Assembly (NCBI GenBank): GCA_951217055.1
Contig: OX578282.1
Location: 47,922,329 to 47,986,328 of the forward strand
DNA: 64,000 bases
Source: Gerris lacustris
Taxonomy: Eukaryota; Arthropoda; Insecta; Hemiptera; Gerridae
Direction of reading: 5' to 3'
The first letter of the stretch is position 1; the number at the start of each line of letters is the position of its first letter. Shown here in pieces: positions 1 to 10,718 of this stretch. The position numbers and the translations under genes were made by a program. The notes beneath the pieces were generated by a model. That model worked only from the letters and a program-made list of their open reading frames with translations. It did no database searches and was not told the DNA's origin.

Positions 1-145
1 CAATCTGATGAAAAAAAAGATGAGACCATCTGGCGCTGAACTATACAGGCACCCTTTTCTACCTTGCCATCCCAGTGTTCAATCTTCCAATTCCCACACG
101 CTTTCCAGATTATCCCTGCCCAACCTATTATTATTTAATTTTTAA

Positions 146-149
<4 letters not shown>

Positions 150-233
<84 letters not shown>
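150..233. repeat. (TA)n microsatellite, about 42 units
   Basis: Uninterrupted alternating TA. One of at least six long TA arrays in the window. Open frames through it read Tyr-Ile repeats and are not genes. Confidence 0.98.
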
Positions 234-237
<4 letters not shown>

Positions 238-374
238 ATAGTCTGCAAATTATAGCTGCACACTGCTTCCTTGCGTACTTTGTTTATGTTATTCTTTTAC
301 AACCTATTGTTGTCGATATATTTAATTATTTCCGCCTTCACTTTTAAATTTGTCAAAATAATTGTTTTCAATTT

Positions 375-1065
375 GCTTCCAAGCTTACCGCAGGTAACGG
401 AAGCATTGTGTTCACTTTTGAGAACGAAACAATTGTATGTCTTCAATTTTAAAAATTCCAAAACAGAAATCCGTTTTCAGACATCAGGGAACATTTTGGT
501 CTCAAATCTGTCTGTGTGTACCGCGAACCGTAAAACGTGTGACGATAACTTAAGTAAAAGTGGACCGATTTTGTAGATATGTTCATTTTACCAATGCCCA
601 GGACGAGTTCGTTGGACAACGTTATCCGCCCAAGCGTCCACACGCAATGCTCGCGTAAGCATGAACTTCAAATTTAAAATTGGAATTTTAGGTCGGGAAA
701 AAATCTAACTTCACATATTCAATGAGACAAACGTTTTTTTCAATACAATTTTTTAATAAAACCTACAGTGACACCTCTATAAAGTGTTAAAGATCGCTTA
801 AACTAAATACCTAGTTTTTATTTTGGAGAGAACGCGGGGAGGGAGATAGACGAGGAAAAATAGGAGGTGGTTTGGTTTCCCCACCTCTCTATTTGACCTA
901 TCTCTTTAATAGCACAGCGAGCCTAGGGACCTCGAGACCAGGCGACAAGGTTTCATTCAGGGGGAAATTATTATGTAGTAGACATTAATGGATCTTAAAA
1001 TCATTAAAGTATACGCGATAGGACGCGAGGAAGCTATGTGCCACTCTAATTGGCAGTGTATTTTA
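375..1065 (+). repeat. Family A element, copy A1 (nearly full length)
   Basis: Starts with a terminal hairpin: GCTTCC, then TTACC paired with GGTAA, then GGAAGC. It continues with a head including CAGACATCAGGGAACATTTT and a CTGT run, a core with GACGATAACTT and GGACAACGTTATCCG, a tail with CCTAGGGACCTCGAGACCAG, and the 3' end GAGG AAGCTATGTGCC ... TTGGCAG. It matches A2 (30181-30900) along its whole length. No terminal inverted repeats, target duplication or protein is evident. Class unknown, probably a non-autonomous interspersed element. Confidence 0.85.
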
Positions 1066-2088
1066 ATTTTAATAAATATCAAAATATTAATTTAGCAATA
1101 ATTAATGAGAACAGAGCTAAAATTAATTTGGAACCATAGTTCGACAAATTATCCAAATTAATTAAAATTCGAATGATTATCCCAACAAAATCACGAGCAA
1201 AAAAATAGGCCGTCTTACGTAAAACGTGAGATCATTGGTTTATCCAAGTCTCCTCCTGTCCAAGTAAGTTCTACTAAGTCAAATACTAGTAAATAATAGT
1301 AAAGGATGTTGTTTGTCTGTCCCCTCTCTATTACTATATTCTCTGTCCCTCACAAACTCAAACTTTTCTTTCCCAAATCACTCTACACGTTTAAATAAAT
1401 AAAGTTTTTTTGACTTTGCAATTTCACAGCACAAGGATACCAAGTTGAATGCGGCACTGCATAACATTTTATTTTGAAAAAAAATCGTAATAGAAACCAT
1501 AGGAAAAATATAAATTAAATAACTACAAACTGTTTAAATTTGTGCTGAGGAATTGCCAAATAAAAAAAAATCGAAAATCTCTACTACAAAGCGCTAGTAG
1601 CGCAGTTTATATTATTTTTAATTTTTTATTAAAGTTTCCGATTTTTGAGGGGGTATTTAGTTTGAGTTTTTTTAAGTTCCGATTGCCGATTTTTGTATTA
1701 GCCTTGAGATAAAGATTTTCTCGGATTTTGCCTTTTTTTTTTTTTTTATTATACATTAAACTCTACCTATATACGAAGTATCTAGAAATGCTAGAAGTGC
1801 CTTAGAATTATGATGAATCATTAAATAGATCAGTGACATAATAACAAAACTTTTGGCTCATATATCATATAAACTAATATGGGTAGAGGTGAGAAATTTT
1901 TATCTTTAGTTGTTTGTAATGAACTCTTACTTAAAATTAATTTTAAATATCTAAGTATCTTTAATAAGATAATAGAGGGGAGTCCAAGATGCCTTGAGAT
2001 GGTTTCAGTAAAGGATGGTACGGCTGTGCTCGACTTGGCCAGGGCACTACCGTGTCCCCAGATAGGTGATAATAAATAATTGTTTCCT
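1066..2088. other. A+T-rich stretch without recognised genes
   Basis: Non-coding DNA with a T run near 1731-1748 and a small hairpin around GCGCTAGTAGCGC near 1592. A 66-codon open frame at 1879-2079 (+) has no family resemblance. A short GC-richer patch at about 2000-2060 is unexplained. Confidence 0.6.
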
Positions 2089-2089
2089 A

Positions 2090-2535
2090 ATTAGTGTGAC
2101 AGACTGACACGGACCAAAAATGTTCCCTGATGTCTGAAACGGATTTCCTCATGTCTCAAACGGGACCAGGGACCATCTGTGGGCTAAATTCAAAGGACCA
2201 TCCAAATTTCTTATTAATCAAATATTTGTACATGAATTAAAGAATTAAAAGTTAAAGAACGTAGATGATTTAATTAATTTGGTGCTATCTGCGGTCTACT
2301 AAAGAATTAAAAGTTAAAGAACGTAGAGGATTTAATTAATTTGGTGCTATCTGCGGTCTACTTTCGATAAACCATCCAAATTTCATAAAAATCAGATGAG
2401 TGCTTTTGAAGATATAGGTGTAAAAAATTATGTTTGTGGGCATGGGGAAGTGAAACCAATGGGATTTTTGAATTTGGAGACAAATAATTATTTCTTTAAA
2501 ACATAGCTTCCGTTACCTTCGGTAAGCTTGGAAGC
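2090..2535 (-). repeat. Rearranged family A copy (A10)
   Basis: Head sequence (complement of CATCAGGGAACATTTTTGGT) lies at about 2100-2150. Core type II follows at about 2215-2430. The terminal hairpin comes at 2500-2535. For a minus-strand copy the head should lie next to the hairpin, so this copy is scrambled or made of two fragments. Confidence 0.65.
2239..2362. repeat. Two-copy 62-bp tandem duplication
   Basis: Units 2239-2300 and 2301-2362 are almost identical (AAAGAATTAAAAGTTAAAG ... GCGGTCTACT), one visible substitution (GATGATT versus GAGGATT). The duplication lies within family A core sequence. Confidence 0.9.
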
Positions 2536-3116
2536 AACGTTAATAATTATAATAAATGTTTTAGTATTTCTATTTTAGATTTTATATATTATGATTAGGA
2601 TAATAAGAAGCTTCAATTTAATTTGCAGTTTTTTGTTTTTAATAAGCTGTGAATTACCTGTTGAAGGGAAAGTCTAATAATTTAAAATTCTTTTGACATA
2701 TAATAATATTGTGAAGTCCTATCAATATTCCATTTTATTCGATGGCATAAAGTGTTTTAACAACAAAGGTTGAAAAAAGTTTTTTGTTCTATATAGGTAA
2801 AACAAAGGTTTAAAGAAATAAAAAAATTGAATTATTAATAAAAATTTACTAGATTTAGTTCAATGATATAAAGCAAATATCGTTTCTCTTTGCACTTTTA
2901 TGTGCTAATATAATTTTTCCGGTTTTATAATTCTAAGTTCTCATTATGAAGGAAACCCTTAAGTGGATTGAATAGGGGGGTAATTATCACGTTAATTATT
3001 ACTGCGGTATTTTACACACATCAAATTAAAAAAAATGTAATACCGCAATAAACAATCCTCATCCTGAAGCGGAGGCACATGCAATGTATATATGAATATG
3101 TGTCTGCGCTATATAA

Positions 3117-3119
<3 letters not shown>
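2536..3119. other. A+T-rich stretch with a small inverted repeat
   Basis: No gene seen. ATTACTGCGGTATTTTACA at 2997-3016 is mirrored by TGTAATACCGCAATAA at about 3035-3050, a small fold-back. Confidence 0.6.
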
Positions 3120-3199
<80 letters not shown>

Positions 3200-3236
3200 T
3201 TACATGACCCTTTGCTACATATATATATATATATAT
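3120..3236. repeat. (TA)n microsatellite with an interrupted second block
   Basis: TA runs at 3120-3196 and 3219-3236, separated by 22 bp of unique sequence. Confidence 0.97.
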
Positions 3237-3289
3237 GCGTTTGTGTGGAGGTACTGCTTTTTATATGTACATAAATACTTCAAGATGTA

Positions 3290-3600
3290 TATAAATATCC
3301 GTACACTGGGACTCATACAGAATCCAAATACAGGGAGCCATGGTTCTTTATTCTGGCTTTTCCTTGGCCCTACAAGCGTTGTTCTGTGATAATATGCAAA
3401 GGATGGTGAATGAACCAAGTCCCAGACCTTCCATGCCCTAGAAATCCAATTAAAAAGGTCCTAGGGTCAGTTGGCTCCCTCCCATGTCAACCCAAGGTTT
3501 AAAATCAATTTGTTAAAAGGAATTTATACCTTTTTCTTTAATTCTCTTAAACTCCCCCCCCCCCTCCCCGGCATGGATTTATTTAAACAGCAGACGCATT
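3290..3600. other. GC-richer patch of unknown nature between TA arrays
   Basis: About 200 bp at 3295-3500 is visibly richer in G+C than its flanks and carries short open frames on both strands (3195-3389 +, 3215-3418 -) with no recognisable motif. It could be a decayed mobile element. A C run interrupted once lies at 3554-3569. Confidence 0.4.
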
Positions 3601-3605
3601 CATAA

Positions 3606-3609
<4 letters not shown>

Positions 3610-3689
<80 letters not shown>

Positions 3690-3711
3690 ATGTGTGTGTG
3701 TGTGTGTGTGT
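3610..3711. repeat. Compound (TA)n(TG)n microsatellite
   Basis: TA run 3610-3677 followed by TG repeats to 3711. Confidence 0.97.
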
Positions 3712-5245
3712 AACCTGTAGGTACATATGTAGAGAATGGAAACCCCTGTATAGACTTATTCGATTAAATAACTTACTTTTTCTGAATGAAGACCTTAATC
3801 AACAAATTGAATTGTTTAGAAAGCAAATAAATAAAAAAAAATAATCCATATTGTAATCCAATTTCATAAATTGAATTTCTTAGAATTTAGACTTAAATTG
3901 AAAACATACGAGCATAACATACTAAAATTATTTATAAATATTTTTTATTGCTAAGTGTTATGGCTCGAATATATAATTATATCTTACCTTGAGGTAATGT
4001 TTAAACTTTATATGTTGTATATGATATGTTGAATTATCTCATAAATTGTCTTAATTTTGCTTTTGTTAATTGAAGTATGCCTTGTTTAAGGTTTTCTAAT
4101 TATACTCTCACATTTAAGATTTCAACTTTTACAAGTGGTGTTTCCTTGTATAATCTTATGAGTAAGCATAACTGTTGTAGTGATTATTTTATCACCAATT
4201 CTTATTGGATGTGATTTTATCTATTGCATAAGCACAATTGCTAGCCTTGATTTTATTAAGTTTAATTTTTGAGTTAAAGTTTTTATCTTATTAAACGTCA
4301 TAGACTTATTAGTGTAGGCTTATAGATAGGCTTGTTTGTGTTGGATCGATAAGGGGTCAATTAAGTGTAGAAGACTATATTATGAGTATATATATTTATA
4401 CATTACAGTCATATGTGATTTCAAGCAGTGATTGTTCTGTCATTTCGAAAAATTTTCAAATGTTTTGAGTAGTTATCTCATTAGCTGGTGTCTATTATGT
4501 CGTTTTACGGTACAAATGTACATTTCCTTTTAAAACTCTTTTAATTTACAATTGCTCTTGGTTAATTGCACTCAAACCATACTTTTACTCTACGACTATC
4601 CATTGTTTCAGATTAACCTATTGCGTCTTGTTTATCATTGTCATCGATACAGGTTATTTGTAACAATAGGTTAAAACTATTGTTGTCTGCGTATAATATA
4701 TATGTGGATTAAGAAGTCGAACAATAGTTGGTGAGTGTACAGTACATGGGATTGCTTACGAGAATTGTCTTGTTGTTTAACAATGGTTTGATTATAAGGG
4801 AATCCAATGTTGAGCTAGCAAGTCATGCTATTGGCGGAAGGTCGGTAAGGTATCTATGTGGTTGAAGAGTTTCAAAGTGTCTGTTTCTAGAATTGTATCT
4901 TCTCCGGTCCCATTGTTAGCTGAGTTTCCTTCAATTCCAGTGGTGTAAATGTCGCAATCCTTTCTTCTCCTATAATATGTTCCTTGTCCTTATCTCCTCT
5001 GCACAATGATGGTATTATAACGACTAGAAGACTTACTTAGAGACTAGGCTAAGATCAGCCTTTCCATTGTCATTTGTCCACAGTCTTTGCCTAACCATAT
5101 CCTATCCTCATGATTTTATTTTCTTATTCTCCCTTAATGTAAAGAGCAAGATTAGTAAAACCTCTCTCAAACTCAAAGTGCTTGCTTTTTATTAACTAAA
5201 ATAATAAATTTGTAGCCTTACATTTTTTTTAAAGCTTATTGGCAC
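3712..5245. other. 1.5 kb of A+T-rich DNA without recognised features
   Basis: No long open frame, obvious repeat or structured element seen on either strand. Probably intronic. Confidence 0.6.
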
Positions 5246-5254
5246 TTGTTTTGT

Positions 5255-5700
5255 ACAAGGATAAGCCTCCTCAAGTGGGGTGTATTAGTTAATTTTCCTT
5301 TTTATTCTTCAGTATATATTTTAACTATTTTCTTCCATAATTGTCTATCCATCACTGATCTGAGCCATAACTTCAAATTCATCCCTCCATATTTTTTTTT
5401 GGACGTTCTTGTTTTCTTTTTCCAATCGGTCCATCCTGACCACATGGCCAGACCATTTCTATTTATGCTTGTGTGCTTGTTTTATCAGACTTTTCAAATC
5501 AGGTTTTAACATTTTCTTATTACTTAACTTCTGTCTTCTGCTTATTCCAAGGCAAGATCTCATCATCTGATATTGCGTAGAGACTAATATCTGGTTTTGG
5601 TTTTGAGTAAGGCTCCATGTCTGGTATCCATATAGGATCGAGACACAGTATAGGAGTAGACACAGCTCTGCAGTGTGTGAATTTTATATTCTTAATATGT
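5255..5700 (-). pseudogene. C-terminal remnant of a non-LTR (RTE/jockey-type) reverse transcriptase ORF
   Basis: Read on the minus strand, one frame gives ILYGYQTWSLT, then MMRSCLGISRR, then a stop inside the line, then WSGHVVRMDRL. These correspond to the LYGCETW, LRRILGI and W-GH-R-D signatures found in order in the C-terminal part of many LINE reverse transcriptases. At least one in-frame TAG separates the second and third motifs. Catalytic motifs would lie beyond 5700 and are absent, so this is a 5'-truncated dead copy, the usual fate of LINE insertions. Clade assignment is uncertain. Confidence 0.75.
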
Positions 5701-5711
5701 GTAAATGACAA

Positions 5712-6508
5712 CCCAATGTGAAATCAAAAAAAATTAATTTAAACTCTAAATTTGGGTTACTGCCCCAACAAATCTCTGAAAAGACGAGAAAATAAATTAT
5801 AGGTTAGATTAAAATTTTTAAATGTAGTCCATTTGAAGGCGAATTTAACCCTACAAGTCGTTTTTCTCGGAGAATATCTGGCTTCCGAGATATTGATGAA
5901 AATATATCTGATTTAATTATAATTATGTTTAATTATTAATTATATATTTTGGAATTGAAATTCAGAGGTACCATAGGATAAATAAGATTAGATTAAGAGG
6001 TTAATTTTATTTAATTATAAAATAATATATATTTACCAATGAGGGACAAAACTATTGTATTATACATGGCAATATAATATAATTTCAAACAATAAATGTG
6101 CACATTAGAATCATTTTATTATAAAGTTAAATGTTAATATGTTAATGTCATTTTTATAATCCTCATTATTGTGAAAATAAATTTTAAAAATAATAAATTT
6201 TAACAATTAGTGTAAATTAGAAACTAAATTAATTAGAACTTAATTTGTATGTCTTTTATACCACTGATAATATTTATGTTTATACTTCGGAATAAAAATT
6301 GAATCGTTTGTCTCATATAAATGAATGTTTTGTTTTATTTAATATTTTTTTGGAACAAATGAATGTATCACGTTAGGATAGAAGTATTTCAACATTTAGT
6401 TTTATCCAATGGAAAAATATGTCCTTATCACAAAAACAAGAAACATTTCCGGGTAGAGGAGAAATTCAACATTTTAGTTAATTTTATCAATTATTGAAAA
6501 AATATCTC
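5712..6508. other. A+T-rich stretch without recognised features
   Basis: Extremely A+T-rich and free of sizeable open frames. Nothing structured seen. Confidence 0.6.
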
Positions 6509-6627
6509 TTGTAAATGCTGCTGTCTTCCGTAAAATATTACCTTCGTCTCTGTATATGGCGTTATTAAAGTCTAAGAGTTTTATAGTATCTAGTTTATAT
6601 GTTAAACTCTAATTAAAATGTAGAATA
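6509..6627. repeat. Left member of a ~117-bp direct repeat pair
   Basis: TTGTAAATGCTGCT ... TCTGTATATGGCGTTATT ... AATGTAGAAT recurs at 7111-7225 with a few substitutions and an 8-9 bp indel. The pair flanks a family A copy. Confidence 0.9.
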
Positions 6628-7000
6628 TAACCTAAAATCGTTGCGTTAGAACGTAAGACATCGGTAAAGACGTTGTTTTCTTTATTTTAAACGTTTAGGT
6701 CCACTATAATTAATTTAGCGATCTCTATCACTTCATAGCAGTGTCATTGTTTGATTTAAGAAAAAAAAAAAAAAATTATAAAAGTTGTTTGTCTAATTAA
6801 ATAGATGAAGTTAGAATTTTTTCTCATCCTAAAATTCCAATTTTAAATTTGATGCTTACGTTTACGCGAGCGTTGCGAGTGAACGCTTGAGCGGATAACG
6901 TTGTCCAACGAACTCAGCCTGGGCATTGGCAAAATGAACATGTGTACCAAATTTCAACTAACTCGGTCATCTAATATACTCAAGTTATCGTCATCGGTAA
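6628..7000 (-). repeat. Family A element, copy A4 (core type I with A3-type tail)
   Basis: The complement of CGTTGGACAACGTTATCCG and of TTTAAAATTGGAATTTTAGG identifies core type I. The tail (TCGTTGCGTTAGAACGTAAG near 6638) matches A3 at 29660-29723, not A1 or A2. The head and hairpin are missing. Confidence 0.75.
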
Positions 7001-7110
7001 ATTTCGTGACGCTTAGTTTTGTGATGGTGATTTTGTGACGGTCTTTTTTCGGATTCACTCCCGGGCTCCAGAACGTGCCATAAGAAACTTCTTTCGATGA
7101 GATATATTTC

Positions 7111-7225
7111 TTGTAAATGCTGCTTTCTTCTGTATTGCCTTCGTCTCTGTATATGGCGTTATTCAAATCTAAGAGTTTTATACTATCTAGTATATACGTT
7201 ACACTCTAATGAAAATGTAGAATCT
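7111..7225. repeat. Right member of the ~117-bp direct repeat pair
   Basis: Partner of 6509-6627. Either a local segmental duplication surrounding copy A4 or terminal direct repeats of a larger unit. Confidence 0.9.
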
Positions 7226-8562
7226 ATTTCTTATTTCTGAGATTTGTTCAACCACGAAATAGATGTTGATATAAATTAAATTTAGGACACTTTAAACACT
7301 CGGTAATGTAAAGAGAGTTTAAAGTTTTACTTAAATTATAAATTGTATAAATTCAATACCTATGATAGAGCTTTCCGATTTTAAATTTTTGCAAGTAAAA
7401 CTAATACTTTTTTAAATGAAAATACTTTATAAAATGTAACAATCTTAGTTATTTAATTAAAAATTTGAAAAACTTTCATATACATATAATTGGTTTATTA
7501 TAATACTCCCCTATTATCCAACTATGTGCGCTATTTTATCAAAAATATTATTTATTTTTTCAATTTTTTTATATTTAAATCTAAGTTTCTTATTGTTATT
7601 TACAAATTTAATTCATTAAATTTGTTTAAAATTAAATTTCTCGGGATTCTGTTAAAGTATTTTTTTCTCCCTATTTAGTTTTGCAGGAAGTTTTCCCTCT
7701 CCATTTTTTTAATTTTGATTATTTAAAATGGTAAAATAATAATTTATTTATGTATGTGTATTATGAATACTAGTTTCTTGGGATAAATGGTTTTTATTTT
7801 ATTATATTAAAAGCTAATATTTATTGTTAATTGTTCTGTTGATTTTTTAATGCTCTTACCTAATATCGTCTAATTCAGTTTGATAGTTAAGGTTTCCGTC
7901 CAGACAATATCCGACTGAGAGATGTTGTTTTTATAAAATATTTTTTCTTTTAACCAATGGAATCTAAAAACGTGTAAATTCATCTAATTTTTGGATCATC
8001 ACAATACCTTTTGAGAAAGAAGGTAGTATGTCTATTCTTAATTTATGTAAAGACAGAGGCTTTAGTAGAGTGATAGAAGAGGTAATGACAAATATTTGTT
8101 CATCAATTTTGAACTTTTTGCAAGCAAAAAGTTATAATATATTTACGTGTAAATGAGCATTATGTTTGACTTCTCTTCATCATATTCAAAGATATCAGTA
8201 AAATATTTAATCTTCCCTGAAAATTAACGGGGATTTCACTTATTAACTGACACCAAAATTCATTAGTGGCAAACTTTCATATTTTAAATAGAAAAGTTCT
8301 CTTTAACTATTATGGCTAAATTTGAAAGGCTTGTCTGACTGTTTGCTCCTAATCTATAGTCTTTTAAATCGAATTCAGAACGTCGATTTTCTTTTTCTTT
8401 TTTATCAGTGCAAGACGGAAGGTTCAAACAAAATTGTTGTTAAACCATAAGACCCGGAACCCAAAATATTATTTTATTTTTTATTAGTTTTTTTCAACTC
8501 TTTACCTCTATTTATGTTTCAATTTCTGATTTTAAGTAGCTTCTGACTAAGATCTATTATTG
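7226..8562. other. A+T-rich DNA with one family C fragment
   Basis: No genes. At 7897-8012, TCCGTCCAGACA ... AAAACGTGTAAATTCAT ... CATCACAATACCTTTTGAGAAAG resembles the 3' part of family C (13380-13507). The remainder is featureless. Confidence 0.6.
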
Positions 8563-8866
8563 TTTTATCGCCCTCCACTTGTAAACATTCCTATCCTGAG
8601 CGGCCAGTAAAGTTCCATTTTACAGCCCAGGGGCCTGTAAAACTGCATGCTTTTTCTTTACAGGGCGAGTAGTAGTTCGAGAAGCGGCCGCTTCCTGGCC
8701 GGGCCGTTGCGAGCAAGAAGCGTTCAATTTGTAAACAATCAATATTTTTATAACTGCGGTTTGTTTTGGTACTGATTTAAACTTAATATGCACTTATTGT
8801 TTTTGAAGATTACGGCAAAATAGTTTACGTGTTTTGTGATTAGTTTACATGTGGTGGGAGATAAAA
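8563..8866. mobile_element. Fold-back element F1 (304 bp, ~24-bp terminal inverted repeats)
   Basis: Left end TTTTATCGCCCTCCACTTGT mirrors the right end ACATGTGGTGGGAGATAAAA with few mismatches. The interior is GC-rich (AGAAGCGGCCGCTTCCTGGC) and resembles 22033-22163 in reverse orientation. Non-autonomous DNA transposon of unknown superfamily. Confidence 0.7.
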
Positions 8867-8880
8867 TAGTGTATGCACCT

Positions 8881-8974
8881 TGAGCAGTAAGTGCCATGAC
8901 AGGCCTCGGGCATTAAACGCACTCGTGCTTTCAAACTTCGCCCTCGGCCTGTAATAACGCCCTTACTGCTCTAG
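8881..8974. repeat. Palindromic hairpin, ~30-nt arms
   Basis: GAGCAGTAAG ... GGCCTCGGGC on the left pairs with GCCCTCGGCC ... CTTACTGCTC on the right. The loop holds CACTCGTGCTTTCAAAC. Lies 1.5 kb before the Beat exon. Confidence 0.8.
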
Positions 8975-9128
8975 GTACGTAAATAGCTATTACAAGCTTT
9001 CGGCTACGTCACACTCTTGGTTTAATTAGGTTTGTACGTATATAAAGAAAAATTACTTTGTTTGGGGTGTTCCTCATATTCGTTACTTGTCGAGATTTGG
9101 GCTGAGAAGAGGAAAGAAAATTTTTCAT

Positions 9129-9400
9129 TCCGTGGTAGGCTGTGAAATTGTAACTTTAGAGCCTAAAAATCATAGCTAATATCAATTTTTTTCATTACGT
9201 GGACTTAAAAAATCTTTTCATTACTCCTAAACTGTAAAGAAAAATTTGAGGTAAAAAGTGTTTTACGTTCAGCAGTTAGTTATCAAAAGTGCCATTTTAG
9301 CGCTGCAATCTTTGTAGAAATGCTTCTTAGTACGATTAAAATCAACTAGATGTTAATGCGTTTTATTTATTTTTTTTTTTATAGTGTAACCTCTTTAAGG
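9129..9400 (-). repeat. Family E repeat, copy E1
   Basis: Shares, in reverse orientation, GGTTACACT, AAACGCATT, GTACTAAGAAGCATTTCTA and TTACTATTTCACAGCCTA-type blocks with 24226-24480. Confidence 0.75.
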
Positions 9401-9505
9401 TTTCTTTTTATCAAAATCTGAAGTATGTACTAATATTTGTCATAATTATATTAATTAATATTTAATGTTTTTTTTATTGTCTGCTACCTCGGAAAAAATA
9501 GCATA

Positions 9506-9604
9506 TGCTGCTCGACTGTGAAGTGAGTTTTTTCTTAACCTTGGCAATATTTACTGTCTCACTTCGCTCGACTGTAAAGAAAGAACTCACTTGACAGCCT
9601 AGCA
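9506..9604. repeat. Palindromic hairpin within the composite element
   Basis: GCTCGACTGTGAAGTGAG ... pairs with CTCACTTGACAGCCTAGC. The internal phrase CACTTCGCTCGACTGTAA is related to the arms. Confidence 0.75.
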
Positions 9605-9620
9605 ACATAATATATTATTA

Positions 9621-10009
9621 TTCACCTTTTACGAACTTCTTATATTTTGCCTCCTTCTCGAGGCATATTTATGTCTACTAATATATAAAATAATCAAACA
9701 TATACATGTTTTTCTCTTACTTAAAATTCAATTAACAGTTTTAAAGATTACTATTACATACTAAGAACTCTACAACAAAACAGAAAGGTAACGTCTATAA
9801 TTGATATTGAATACAATTACAATAATTCAATTATATTCTAATTATCTACTCAATTATTAGTAGATCATCTTAATAGAACATGTCTGTATGTTGGATAATG
9901 TTATATTTTAACGAAAACTTGTATACTTGTATGTTTGATTATTTTATATTTTAACAGACATGAATATGCCTCGAGAAGGAGGGGAAATATAGTTCATAAT
10001 AGGTGAATT
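9621..10009. mobile_element. Fold-back element G with ~85-bp inverted arms
   Basis: Left arm 9621-9705 contains CTCCTTCTCGAGGCATATTT and TAAAATAATCAAACATA. The right arm 9925-10009 is its reverse complement with few differences. The centre is A+T-rich, with no coding sequence. Confidence 0.8.
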
Positions 10010-10054
10010 AGAAAATTTTCTTTCCTTTTTGTGCCTAAATCTCGACAAGAAACA

Positions 10055-10484
10055 AATAAAATCCCTTTGTAAATAAACCCCAACTTTAGGCTTTAAAACC
10101 CAGAGTCAGGGTTTTAAATATAAAGTGGCCTTCTTTATTTACATGGGGATCTAATTTAACCATGTGATATTTTAAAAAACTGGAGTAGGGTTTTATTTAT
10201 TCGTGGAATAGTATCCAATGGAAGAAATTATATTGGTGAAGGGAGAATTAGACTTGGGGTGTTGATACATTTTGAAGATATATTATTATTATTATCTTGA
10301 AAGACATAACTTCTGAAATATCTAACTTATTACAAAAGGACAAATAAAAAGATGTTATACATTATACATGCTTGTGGCTCTTTTTTATTTTTATAAAACT
10401 AATTTTAGCTTGCTCTTCTTATACCTTCATATTTTATAGTCTTTTTTTTTAACTGTATAGAAATTTTTTTATAAGTAATATATT
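10055..10484. other. Intronic stretch before the Beat exon
   Basis: A+T-rich. A weak inverted pair (TTTGTAAATAAACCCC near 10068 and GGCCTTCTTTATTTACATGG near 10127) is the only structure noticed. Confidence 0.5.
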
Positions 10485-10506
10485 TTATTTTGTTTATGTG
10501 TTATAG
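10485..10506 (+). promoter_or_regulatory. Splice acceptor and T-rich tract of the Beat exon
   Basis: A T-rich stretch precedes TTATAG. The frame opens immediately after the AG with Cys-Gly-Cys-Leu-Lys before the conserved Ig sequence, and frame and similarity agree on this border. Confidence 0.75.
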
Positions 10507-10712
10507 GATGCGGGTGTTTAAAAGGCGTGTGGTTAAAAGTACCTCACGCTGTAGCCCCAGGCAATAGCGCAACTCTTCTTTGCGGCTACGATTTAGAAGG
10601 AGAGCCTCTTTACACAGTAAAATGGTATAAGGGTAAACAGGAGTTCTTCCGATATTTACCCAAGGAACATCCTAACATGAGGGTCTTCCCTATTGAAGGA
10701 TTCGACGTAGAC
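10507..10712 (+). CDS. Internal exon of a Beaten path (Beat) family immunoglobulin protein
   Basis: Single exon of a spliced gene. A TTATAG acceptor ends at 10506 and a strong GTGAGT donor starts at 10713. The exon is 206 nt: two bases completing a codon from the previous exon, then 68 codons ending on a codon boundary. Visible motifs are a PHAVAPGNSATLLCGYDLEG stretch (first Ig cysteine, B strand, about residue 25), then VKWYKG (C-strand tryptophan, residue 39), then a FFRYLPKE stretch and a MRVFPIEGF stretch ending the exon. This combination is characteristic of the N-terminal Ig domain of arthropod Beat proteins, secreted or membrane-tethered cell-recognition proteins that bind Side-family receptors in axon guidance. 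The second Ig cysteine must lie in the next exon, which was not found in the following 53 kb. The signal-peptide exon lies upstream and was not recognised. I infer from large Beat introns that most of the window is intronic. Which Beat paralogue this is cannot be told. Confidence 0.88.
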
Positions 10713-10718
10713 GTGAGT
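10713..10718 (+). promoter_or_regulatory. Splice donor of the Beat exon
   Basis: GTGAGT directly after the GAC codon that ends the Ig half-domain. The open frame continues a few codons past it, but the residues no longer resemble the family, so this GT is the best exon border. Confidence 0.8.

Larger units (their letters stand above)
9084..10054. mobile_element. Composite fold-back region with nested inverted repeats
   Basis: The outer arms are CTTGTCGAGATTTGGGC ... GGAAAGAAAATTTT at 9086-9130 and its mirror AAAATTTTCTTTCC ... CTAAATCTCGACAAG at 10011-10050. Inside are an E-type segment (9129-9400, matched at 24226-24480), a short palindrome (9506-9604) and a long-armed fold-back (9621-10009). 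Best explained as one large fold-back element or several nested ones. No transposase is visible. Confidence 0.65.

Noticed and set aside
449..643. Short open frames inside family A copies (also 271-576, 33161-33487, 58958-59164)
   Set aside because: The frames are not conserved between copies of the same element. They are chance frames.
3092..3274. Open frames of Tyr-Ile repeats over TA microsatellites (also 75-347, 40470-40769, 41357-41557)
   Set aside because: They are forced by (TA)n, which has no stop codon in two frames. No coding evidence.
5246..5509. Plus-strand 87-codon frame as a gene
   Set aside because: It is the antisense of the LINE C-terminal remnant, which has ordered family motifs on the minus strand.
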